NCBI GenBank assembly: GCA_009914645.1
Contig: VFLB01000292.1
Location: forward strand, 1-6,512
Source of the DNA: Synechococcaceae bacterium Bin_79_3
GTDB taxonomy: Bacteria > Cyanobacteriota > Cyanobacteriia > PCC-6307 > Cyanobiaceae
DNA length: 6,512 nucleotides
Direction of reading: 5' to 3'
The notes below the pieces were generated by a model. It had not been told where the DNA came from and did no database searches. It saw nothing but the letters and a program-made list of their open reading frames with translations. The translations under genes and the position numbers were made by a program. This document shows, piece by piece, positions 1 to 5,858 of this stretch; positions within the stretch are counted from its first letter, which is position 1, and each line of letters starts with the position of its first letter.

Positions 1-53
1 CAGATCTGATCCTGAGCGGTCACAATGAAACATCGGACCTTGGCAAGAAATAG
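1..53 (+). CDS. 3' end of an upstream gene, possibly seryl-tRNA synthetase
   Basis: A reading frame open from the window edge gives about 16 codons ending in DLGKK and a TAG at 51-53, immediately before the GTG of rseP. Too little is visible to identify the product. In picocyanobacteria I recall serS lying just upstream of rseP, and the visible DLIL segment could fit the end of the SerS C-terminal strand followed by a short tail, but this is inference from gene order. It is also possible that this stretch is untranslated, since an open frame of 16 codons is not significant. The zero-base stop/start junction favours a real gene translationally coupled to rseP. Confidence 0.35.
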   Translation, partial: DLILSGHNETSDLGKK

Positions 54-1142
54 GTGGGTGTTCTTTCAGCGCTGGCAATCCTCGCTTTATTAATCGTTGT
101 TCATGAAGCTGGGCATTTCTTTGCAGCCGTTTGGCAAGGTATCCGAGTTACCAGTTTCAATGTTGGCTTTGGCCCAGTAGTGCTCGAGCGCCGCAGCCGC
201 GGCGTTCAATTTGCGTTAAGGGCAATTCCCTTTGGTGGCTACGTAGCTTTTCCAGACGACGATCCCGAAAGCGGTTTTGATCCCAAGGATCCCGATTTAT
301 TAAAAAATCGTTCTGTTGTTCAAAGAGCCTTAGTTATTTCAGCAGGAGTGTTAGCGAATCTTTTGCTCGCTTTAGCAGTGCTGTGCGCCCAAGGAATTTT
401 GGTAGGGATTCCAGCTGGGTTTGATGCCGGCAGTGGTGTGCTGGTGGTTGCATTGCAACCCGAAGGGGCAGCTGCGCAAGCGGGCCTTGAAGCTGGAGAT
501 TTGGTGGTGGGATTGGGCGGTAAATCATTGGGTGCCGGCACCAACGCGGTTCAGCTATTTGTGGAAGCTGTAAAAAATTCACCAAATCAACCCTTAGCGC
601 TGGAGGTGAATCGCAATGGCGTTTCCAGCAACTTGAAACTCACCCCAGCCAGCCAAAGTGGCAGCGGCCGTATTGGGGCCCAATTGCAGCCTGATGGCGC
701 TGAAATTTATCGAAGGGCCCATAACCCCCTTGAGATATGGCAGCAGGCGCAAAGGGAATTCAGCCAAATACTGCGCCGCACAATTTCTGGCTTTGTGGCC
801 TTAGCAACAAACTTTGGTGAAACCGCACCCCAGATATCTGGGCCGGTAAAAATTGTGGAAATGGGAGCAAAACTGGCTCAGCAAGGCGGCAGCAGTTTGT
901 TTTTGTTTACAGCACTGATCTCTGTGAATTTGGCCGTACTTAATTCCTTGCCTCTACCAATGCTTGATGGGGGGCAATTTTTGTTTTTGCTTCTCGAAGG
1001 TTTGCGGGGTAAACCACTACCGGAACGCCTGCAACTAGCTTTTACCCAATCAGGTTTGCTGCTACTGCTAGGGCTCAGTGTTGTTTTAATTGTTAAAGAC
1101 ACCAGCCAACTAGCTTTTGTGCAGCAATTGCTGGGGCGTTAA
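54..1142 (+). CDS. rseP: RseP/site-2 protease family intramembrane zinc metalloprotease
   Basis: Membrane-embedded metalloprotease (MEROPS M50 family) expected to cut transmembrane substrates, such as anti-sigma factors, within the bilayer; the substrate in this organism is unknown. At 362 aa it is shorter than E. coli RseP (about 450 aa, two PDZ domains) and has one PDZ domain, as is usual in cyanobacteria. Visible elements: zinc-binding HEAGH at residues 17-21 in the first membrane helix; GFGP at 38-41; PFGGYVAF at about 59-66, matching the membrane-associated beta loop; a second hydrophobic helix at about 93-113; PDZ-like region about 127-198; and the third zinc ligand in NSLPLPMLDGG, residues 297-307 (Asp305), followed by hydrophobic segments to about 347. 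The GTG start is nearly forced: an in-frame TAG lies directly upstream and HEAGH is only 16 residues in. It has no clear Shine-Dalgarno and is probably coupled to the gene before it. The identification is firm; the physiological role is inferred. Confidence 0.95.
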   Translation: MGVLSALAILALLIVVHEAGHFFAAVWQGIRVTSFNVGFGPVVLERRSRGVQFALRAIPFGGYVAFPDDDPESGFDPKDPDLLKNRSVVQRALVISAGVLANLLLALAVLCAQGILVGIPAGFDAGSGVLVVALQPEGAAAQAGLEAGDLVVGLGGKSLGAGTNAVQLFVEAVKNSPNQPLALEVNRNGVSSNLKLTPASQSGSGRIGAQLQPDGAEIYRRAHNPLEIWQQAQREFSQILRRTISGFVALATNFGETAPQISGPVKIVEMGAKLAQQGGSSLFLFTALISVNLAVLNSLPLPMLDGGQFLFLLLEGLRGKPLPERLQLAFTQSGLLLLLGLSVVLIVKDTSQLAFVQQLLGR

Positions 1143-1157
1143 GCCAGCAATTGCTGC
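1121..1157 (+). repeat. Perfect 14-bp inverted repeat (hairpin) straddling the rseP stop codon
   Basis: GCAGCAATTGCTGG (1121-1134) is followed by its exact reverse complement CCAGCAATTGCTGC (1144-1157), with a 9-base loop (1135-1143) containing the rseP TAA at 1140-1142. Each arm also contains the 12-bp palindrome CAGCAATTGCTG. In RNA this would form a very stable hairpin. No T-run follows (next bases are GAGCCTTTGAT), so it is not a canonical intrinsic terminator. It may partly stop transcription, block 3' exonucleases or insulate rseP from rpsN. The structure is read directly from the sequence; its role is inference. Confidence 0.8.
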
Positions 1158-1211
1158 GAGCCTTTGATCGGCTAAGTTGATAGAACAAATAAATCCTTTT
1201 CAGGCAGCCAT

Positions 1212-1514
1212 ATGGCGAAAAAGTCGATGATTGCGCGGGATGTGAAGCGCAAAAAAATTGTTGAGCGCTTCGCCACAAAGCGAGCAGCACTAATGGAAGC
1301 CTTCCAAGCTGCCGCAGGCCCTATGGAGCGGCTTGATATCCACCGTAAAATCCAACAATTGCCCCGCAACAGCGCACCAAACCGCGTTCGCAATCGCTGT
1401 TGGGCGACAGGTAAGCCTCGTGGCTACTACCGCGACTTTGGGCTTTGCCGTAACCAACTAAGGGAGAGAGCTCACAAAGGCTTGCTGCCTGGTGTTGTGA
1501 AATCCAGCTGGTAG
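1212..1514 (+). CDS. rpsN: 30S ribosomal protein uS14
   Basis: Small-subunit ribosomal protein S14, which binds 16S rRNA in the 3' major (head) domain. The 100-residue length fits the long, zinc-independent bacterial form. The N-terminus [10 protein letters not shown] and basic segment to about residue 25 are typical, and the conserved C-terminal signature runs at about 60-80 ([12 protein letters not shown], then RDFGLCR). Only two cysteines (63 and 79) are present, so the four-cysteine zinc ribbon of the short paralogue is absent. The ATG has a modest AGG (1202-1204) seven bases upstream. The gene stands alone, away from the large ribosomal protein operons as I recall is usual in cyanobacteria, and has its own strong terminator, so it is probably a separate unit or the end of a unit read from rseP. 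Confidence 0.97.
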   Translation: MAKKSMIARDVKRKKIVERFATKRAALMEAFQAAAGPMERLDIHRKIQQLPRNSAPNRVRNRCWATGKPRGYYRDFGLCRNQLRERAHKGLLPGVVKSSW

Positions 1515-1557
1515 CTTGGTTTTTCAACGATTCAAGCCATAACAAATCATTGTTTTA

Positions 1558-1590
1558 CCGAGGCATCCACTGGATACCTCGGTTTTTTTT
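1558..1590 (+). terminator. Intrinsic terminator of rpsN
   Basis: Stem CCGAGGCATCC (1558-1568) pairs with GGATACCTCGG (1572-1582) through a 3-base loop: ten of eleven positions pair, with one C/A mismatch at 1564/1576. Eight T residues follow directly (1583-1590). It lies 43 bases after the rpsN stop. The bases before the stem do not give a T-run on the minus strand, so it should work on the plus strand only. It separates rpsN from pnp, implying that pnp has its own promoter. Confidence 0.93.
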
Positions 1591-1617
1591 GCCGCATTCC
1601 TGCCGGCTGGATGTAAA
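1589..1617 (+). promoter_or_regulatory. Weak sigma70-type promoter candidate for pnp
   Basis: TTGCCG (1589-1594, four of six to TTGACA) is followed after 17 bases by TGTAAA (1612-1617, four of six to TATAAT), which would give a leader of roughly 25 bases before the pnp GTG. The -35 box overlaps the last T residues of the rpsN terminator. The match is weak and supported mainly by position: the terminator before it means pnp needs a promoter here unless there is read-through. Confidence 0.25.
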
Positions 1618-1649
1618 GATAAGAACGAACAAGCAGGACATAAGAACAA

Positions 1650-3809
1650 GTGCAAGGTGAAATTCGGTCGATCTCCTTCGATGGTCGGGAGATCAGGCTG
1701 ACCACGGGCCGTTATGCCCCTCAAGCCGGCGGCAGCGTGCTCATTGAATGCGGCGACACCTCGGTGTTGGTAACTGCCACTCGAGCGAACGCCCGCGATG
1801 GCATTGATTTCCTTCCTCTCACCTGCGACTACGAAGAGCGGCTCTATGCCGCTGGTCGCATACCTGGCAGTTTCTTTCGCCGTGAGGCGCGCCCCCCGGA
1901 GCGGGCAATTCTCACCTGCAGATTGATTGATCGCCCGATTCGCCCCCTTTTCCCAAATTGGTTGCGCGACGATCTTCAAATCGTTGCAACTTGCCTTTCC
2001 CTTGATGAAAGGGTCCCGCCTGATGTGCTCGCTGTAACCGGTGCATCACTTGCCACTTTGATTGCCAAGATCCCCTTCCATGGCCCAATGGCTGCGGTTC
2101 GAGTGGGCTTACTTGGCGACGACTTCATTTTGAATCCAAGTTTCCGTGAAATCGAAAGATCAGAACTTGATCTAGTGGTAGCTGGAACCCCTGATGGGGT
2201 GGTGATGGTGGAAGCGGGCGCCAGGCAGTTGCCTGAGCAAGACATGATTGAAGCAATCGACTTCGGCTATGAAGCTGTTGGGGAATTAATCCGCCATCAA
2301 CGCGACATCCTCGCTGCAATGGGGATTGAGCAGGTAATGCCAGAAGCACCAAAAGAAGATAAAAAGGTGCCTGATTACTTGAGCAAGCAGTGCTCCAAGG
2401 AAATCGGCAAGGTGCTAGCCCAGTTCAGCCTCAGCAAAGGTGAGCGGGATACTCAATTAGACGCAATCAAGTTAAAAGCAACCGAAACAATCGCAGCTCT
2501 TGGCGATAGCGATCCAGTAAAAACTGCTATTTCCAGCAGCAGCAAGCTGCTTGGCAACAGCTTTAAAGCCCTCACCAAAACAATGATGCGGGCTCAAATT
2601 TTGGAACAGGGCAAACGGGTAGATGGCCGCGAGCTCGACCAAGTGCGTGAAATCAGCGCAGCTGTGAGCGTATTACCGAAAAGAGTGCATGGTTCAGGCT
2701 TATTCCAACGGGGGCTCACCCAGGTGCTTTCCACAGCCACCTTGGGAACCCCTTCTGATGCCCAAGAGATGGATGATCTCAACCCCATCAATGAAAAGCA
2801 CTATTTACATCACTACAACTTCCCGCCTTATTCCACCGGTGAAACCAAACCGATGCGATCACCAGGTCGCAGGGAGATTGGTCATGGTGCCTTAGCTGAA
2901 CGGGCCTTAATCCCTGTGCTTCCCAGTAAAGAATCCTTCCCTTATGTGCTGCGGGTGGTTTCCGAATGCCTCAGCTCTAATGGTTCCACTTCGATGGGTT
3001 CAGTGTGTGGAAGCACGCTTGCCTTGATGGATGCAGGAGTACCGCTTCTAGCCCCTGTTAGTGGAGCTGCCATGGGGCTAATTAAGGAGGGAGAAGAAGT
3101 GAGGATCCTTACCGATATTCAAGGAATTGAAGATTTCCTTGGCGATATGGATTTCAAAGTTGCTGGCACTGAAAAGGGCATCACAGCGCTACAGATGGAC
3201 ATGAAGATGACCGGTCTTGATGTGCCAACAATCGCAAAAGCGATAAATCAAGCGCGTCCAGCAAGACTTCACATACTTGCGAAAATGCTTGAAGCAATTG
3301 ATAAACCACGCGATGTAATGTCGCCCCACGCGCCAAGATTGCTTAGTTTCCGCATTGATCCTGAATTGATTGGCACTGTTATTGGTCCTGGTGGTCGCAC
3401 CATCAAGGGCATCACAGAGCGCACAAACACCAAGATCGATATCGAAGACACCGGCATCGTTACTGTTGCTAGCCACGACGGAGCGGCAGCTGAAGAAGCT
3501 CAAAAAATTATCGAAGGGCTTACACGCCGCATTAGTGAAGGGGAAGTATTCCAGGGTCACATAACCCGGGTAATACCAATCGGCGCTTTTGTTGAAATCC
3601 TCCCCGGTAAAGAAGGCATGATTCATATCTCTCAACTATCTGAATCACGGGTAGAGAGAGTGGAAGATGTGGTGAATGTGGGTGATCAGGTAACAGTGCG
3701 GGTTCGGGAAATCGATAATCGCGGCCGCATTAACTTGAGCTTGCGCGGTGTACCCCAGGATGGTTCAGATCCTGAACCAACTGTGATCCTGCCAATCGGA
3801 GAGGTTTAG
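1650..3809 (+). CDS. pnp: Polynucleotide phosphorylase (polyribonucleotide nucleotidyltransferase)
   Basis: Phosphorolytic 3'-5' exoribonuclease that releases nucleoside diphosphates from RNA and, in reverse, adds heteropolymeric tails; in cyanobacteria it is considered a main RNA-tailing enzyme. It acts as a ring-shaped trimer. At 719 aa it has the usual full length and order: first RNase PH domain about 10-145 ([10 protein letters not shown] near 75-84), alpha-helical domain about 150-315, second RNase PH domain about 320-550, KH domain about 565-625 with IGPGG at 578-582, and S1 domain about 632-698. Catalytic features of the second core are intact: phosphate-binding GSTSMGS at 445-451 and [10 protein letters not shown] at 494-503, whose Asp495, Asp501 and Lys503 match E. 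coli Asp486, Asp492 and Lys494. The GTG start gives [12 protein letters not shown], matching the picocyanobacterial N-terminus I recall; AGGA (1635-1638) lies 11 bases upstream, a rather long spacing. No truncation or frameshift is seen. Confidence 0.98.
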   Translation: MQGEIRSISFDGREIRLTTGRYAPQAGGSVLIECGDTSVLVTATRANARDGIDFLPLTCDYEERLYAAGRIPGSFFRREARPPERAILTCRLIDRPIRPLFPNWLRDDLQIVATCLSLDERVPPDVLAVTGASLATLIAKIPFHGPMAAVRVGLLGDDFILNPSFREIERSELDLVVAGTPDGVVMVEAGARQLPEQDMIEAIDFGYEAVGELIRHQRDILAAMGIEQVMPEAPKEDKKVPDYLSKQCSKEIGKVLAQFSLSKGERDTQLDAIKLKATETIAALGDSDPVKTAISSSSKLLGNSFKALTKTMMRAQILEQGKRVDGRELDQVREISAAVSVLPKRVHGSGLFQRGLTQVLSTATLGTPSDAQEMDDLNPINEKHYLHHYNFPPYSTGETKPMRSPGRREIGHGALAERALIPVLPSKESFPYVLRVVSECLSSNGSTSMGSVCGSTLALMDAGVPLLAPVSGAAMGLIKEGEEVRILTDIQGIEDFLGDMDFKVAGTEKGITALQMDMKMTGLDVPTIAKAINQARPARLHILAKMLEAIDKPRDVMSPHAPRLLSFRIDPELIGTVIGPGGRTIKGITERTNTKIDIEDTGIVTVASHDGAAAEEAQKIIEGLTRRISEGEVFQGHITRVIPIGAFVEILPGKEGMIHISQLSESRVERVEDVVNVGDQVTVRVREIDNRGRINLSLRGVPQDGSDPEPTVILPIGEV

Positions 3810-3833
3810 GTTTAAGCGCTTAGCTGCCTAAAC
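3804..3833. repeat. Inverted repeat between convergent pnp and cysQ, possible weak bidirectional terminator
   Basis: GTTTAGG (3804-3810) and CCTAAAC (3827-3833) are perfect 7-bp inverted copies that include the stop codons of both genes. Between them lies the 10-bp palindrome TAAGCGCTTA (3813-3822). The symmetric layout fits a structure serving both transcripts, but no T-run follows on either strand and the stem is A/T rich, so termination strength is doubtful. Confidence 0.4.
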
Positions 3834-4733
3834 TTGGAAGCCGGGATCGATGCTGGCCATTGCTTTTGTTGCCCGTTCACATAGGAGCTTGTGACTACTG
3901 CCATGGCTAGCAATTAAACATCCAGCCTGAAGAAAACTGCTGTTGGTATATGAAAGGGCTTTGCCATCGGCGTGGCTAAAGCCTCCACCAGCAGCCCTTA
4001 ATACCGCTTCCGGTGCTGCCATATCCCAATCCTTAGGTGCACTTTCGCCAGACAGCGACACATAAATATCTGCATCACCACGCAGAATTGCCGCCACTTT
4101 GCAGCCCACACTGCCCACTGTGAGGCAGCTACCAATTTGTAATTGCTGCAATAACTGCTCTAAGCGTTGATCACGATGGTTGCGGCTTGCCACCAGTACC
4201 AATTCGGCTAACTCACGGCGATTACTGAATTCCACAGGTTTTTTTACTCCGGCGCGGTTTTCGCACCAGGCGGAGCTAATCCCATCGAGCAATAAGCCAA
4301 GCCAAAGTTCTTGCCGTTCTGGGATTAACACCACACCGAGCACTGGCCGTTGCTGCTGCACTAGGGCTAGATGAACGGCGTATTCACCAGTTCCCTGCAA
4401 AAAATCCTTTGTGCCATCAAGGGGATCAAGGATCCAACGCCATTGATATTGCGGATCCAGCGCTTGATCTTTTGCTGTTTCCTCACTTATTAAGTTCCAA
4501 GGAGCATCTGGAAAGGCATTGGTAAGGCCTTCAAGAAGTTGTTTATTTACTGCTAAATCAGCTGCCGTAACAGGGCCTTCTCCACCATCGGCAACCGTTA
4601 AAGCGCGGCTATGGCCATAGGGAGGCTGTTCGCCCCGGGCATAAGCCCGCAAAATATCAGCCGATTGCCAACTCAAGGTTCTTAAAACCGTTAGCAGTGG
4701 ATCTAGTTCTACACCCGTTGGTAAGGGCATCAT
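3828..4733 (-). CDS. cysQ: 3'(2'),5'-bisphosphate nucleotidase, CysQ-like (inositol monophosphatase family)
   Basis: Mg-dependent, typically lithium-sensitive phosphatase expected to hydrolyse 3'-phosphoadenosine 5'-phosphate (pAp) to AMP, clearing the by-product of PAPS use in sulfate assimilation and sulfation. With the start chosen here it is 301 aa. Family motifs, numbered from this start: GPVTAADLAVN at 53-63, SEE at 83-85, the metal-binding DPLDGTKDF at 103-111, and WDMAAPEAVL at 236-245. The family also includes inositol monophosphatases and fructose-bisphosphatases; CysQ is preferred from overall resemblance to picocyanobacterial proteins of that name, so substrate is less certain than fold. 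Two adjacent ATG codons (4733 and 4730) precede PLPTGVELD; the first is chosen because its N-terminus best fits homologues I recall. The frame could extend to a TTG at 4778, but that adds 15 residues lying inside rsmI. No Shine-Dalgarno is evident. It converges on pnp and diverges from rsmI. Confidence 0.9.
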   Translation of the reverse strand: MMPLPTGVELDPLLTVLRTLSWQSADILRAYARGEQPPYGHSRALTVADGGEGPVTAADLAVNKQLLEGLTNAFPDAPWNLISEETAKDQALDPQYQWRWILDPLDGTKDFLQGTGEYAVHLALVQQQRPVLGVVLIPERQELWLGLLLDGISSAWCENRAGVKKPVEFSNRRELAELVLVASRNHRDQRLEQLLQQLQIGSCLTVGSVGCKVAAILRGDADIYVSLSGESAPKDWDMAAPEAVLRAAGGGFSHADGKALSYTNSSFLQAGCLIASHGSSHKLLCERATKAMASIDPGFQV

Positions 4734-5610
4734 GGAGGTACAAGAGAAAGCCATTGTGACCGAGAGCTCAGAACCCAAAGGGGGAGTGCTCTATTTGGTG
4801 GGCACACCTATTGGCCATCGCGGCGACCTATCGCCCAGGGCACAGTTGGTGCTGGCGGGGGTAGATCGCATCGCCTGTGAAGATACGCGCCATAGCGGCT
4901 TGCTGCTGCATGGTTTTGGCATTCGTAAACCTCTAATTAGTTTTCATGAACACAATCAAAAACAGCGCATTCCTGAACTACTAATAATGCTGGCGGCAGG
5001 GGAATCACTTGCCCTTATCAGCGATGCTGGCTTGCCAGGAATTAGCGATCCAGGCGAGGATTTGGTTGCTGCAGCTCGAAATGCTGGCCATCAGGTTATT
5101 TGTATCCCCGGCCCCTGCGCCGCTACCACCGCTTTAGTGAGTAGTGGTTTACCAAGTGGTCGATTTTGTTTTGAAGGCTTTTTACCCTTAAAAGGGAAAG
5201 AACGCAAAAGCCGATTAAGCGCAATTGCAGCGGAAAGCCGCACTAGTGTTATTTATGAAGCACCGCATCGATTGGTGCGTCTGCTTGAGGAACTTATCGA
5301 ATACTGCGATTCAACGCGGCCAGTGCAAGTGGCGCGGGAACTTACAAAACGCCATGAACAGCAAGTGGGGCCTGATCTTGCCAGTGCATTAGCACATTTT
5401 AATAACTTTGCACCCCAGGGAGAATGCACCGTGGTGCTCGGTGGTGCAGCAGCAGCAGAACTTCCCCCCTGGGATGAAGTGCAATTACGGCAGGAACTAG
5501 ATGCCTTGATCGCCAAGGGGCTAACCGCATCGGAAGCAGCTAAGCAATTAGCGCAAAGCAGTGGGCAACAACGCCGCGCCCTTTATGGGTTGCTGCACCG
5601 GGCAGAATGA
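4732..5610 (+). CDS. rsmI: 16S rRNA (cytidine1402-2'-O)-methyltransferase RsmI
   Basis: SAM-dependent methyltransferase of the tetrapyrrole-methylase (class III) fold that methylates the 2'-OH of C1402 in 16S rRNA, near the P-site decoding region. At 292 aa it is normal length. Visible motifs: GTPIGHRGDLSPRA at 24-37, CEDTRHSG at 49-56, SAM-site SDAGLPGISDPG at 97-108, IPGPCA at 125-130, FEGFLP at 147-152, YEAPHR at 175-180 and ARELTKRHE at 201-209. A C-terminal helical segment (about 249-290) matches the small tail domain of the family. The ATG at 4732 overlaps the start codon of cysQ on the other strand. An in-frame GTG at 4756, with GAGAAAG at 4743-4749, is an alternative start that would drop eight poorly conserved residues and separate the two genes slightly. 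Confidence 0.96.
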   Translation: MEVQEKAIVTESSEPKGGVLYLVGTPIGHRGDLSPRAQLVLAGVDRIACEDTRHSGLLLHGFGIRKPLISFHEHNQKQRIPELLIMLAAGESLALISDAGLPGISDPGEDLVAAARNAGHQVICIPGPCAATTALVSSGLPSGRFCFEGFLPLKGKERKSRLSAIAAESRTSVIYEAPHRLVRLLEELIEYCDSTRPVQVARELTKRHEQQVGPDLASALAHFNNFAPQGECTVVLGGAAAAELPPWDEVQLRQELDALIAKGLTASEAAKQLAQSSGQQRRALYGLLHRAE

Positions 5611-5615
5611 ATGGG

Positions 5616-5622
5616 AAGGAGG
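5616..5622 (+). promoter_or_regulatory. Strong ribosome binding site that fixes the start of the small membrane protein
   Basis: AAGGAGG at 5616-5622 stands 8 bases before the ATG at 5631. It is the best Shine-Dalgarno match I noticed in the window and argues for 5631 rather than the in-frame ATG at 5607, which overlaps the rsmI stop as ATGA and lacks a comparable site. Confidence 0.7.
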
Positions 5623-5630
5623 CTGAATTG

Positions 5631-5858
5631 ATGTTGTTGCGATTGCGGTTATTTATGGGCAGTGTGATCGGCACATTTGTTTTGCTGTTGATGTTGTGCC
5701 TTGGCAGCCAAAACATTAACGAACGCAGTGTCGTTAATCTCGGCGTGGGCCGTACGGTGCCATTGCCGCAGGGTTTTGTGGTGGGGCTGGCAATTTTATG
5801 CGGAGTATTCAGCGGCGGAGCCAGTGCGGCGCTGCTGGGCCCAAACGGCGATGATTAA
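5631..5858 (+). CDS. Small two-helix membrane protein, LapA/DUF1049-like
   Basis: A 75-residue protein with a basic N-terminus (MLLRLRLF), a hydrophobic helix at about 8-26, a short loop with SQNINERSVVNL, then TVPLPQGF and a second glycine-rich hydrophobic helix at about 46-68, ending in GPNGDD. The helix - QN - polar loop - LP-x-G - helix pattern resembles the LapA (DUF1049) domain, named for lipopolysaccharide assembly in E. coli; small cyanobacterial members are, as far as I recall, uncharacterised. It probably sits in the cytoplasmic membrane. It starts 20 bases after the rsmI stop and is probably co-transcribed with it. An upstream ATG at 5607 would add eight charged residues and overlap rsmI by 4 bases, but the strong Shine-Dalgarno favours 5631. 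The gene looks real; the family link is moderate and the function unknown. Confidence 0.75.
   Translation: MLLRLRLFMGSVIGTFVLLLMLCLGSQNINERSVVNLGVGRTVPLPQGFVVGLAILCGVFSGGASAALLGPNGDD

Noticed and set aside
1164..1192. Promoter for rpsN from TTGATC (1164-1169) and an A/T-rich stretch near 1185-1192
   Set aside because: No -10 box with more than three matches occurs at acceptable spacing, so I cannot support a specific promoter, although one may exist.
1524..1979. 151-codon open frame on the minus strand across the pnp start
   Set aside because: It runs opposite to a clearly real pnp, spans the rpsN terminator, has no recognisable domain and has a shadow-type composition.
3189..3635. 148-codon open frame on the minus strand inside pnp
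   Set aside because: It lies wholly within the conserved PNPase second core, KH and S1 coding region; the cysteine- and tryptophan-rich translation resembles no protein family.
4734..4778. Longer cysQ starting at a TTG at 4778
   Set aside because: The extra 15 residues look unlike the family, lie within rsmI and lack a ribosome binding site; the tandem ATG at 4733/4730 fits the expected N-terminus.
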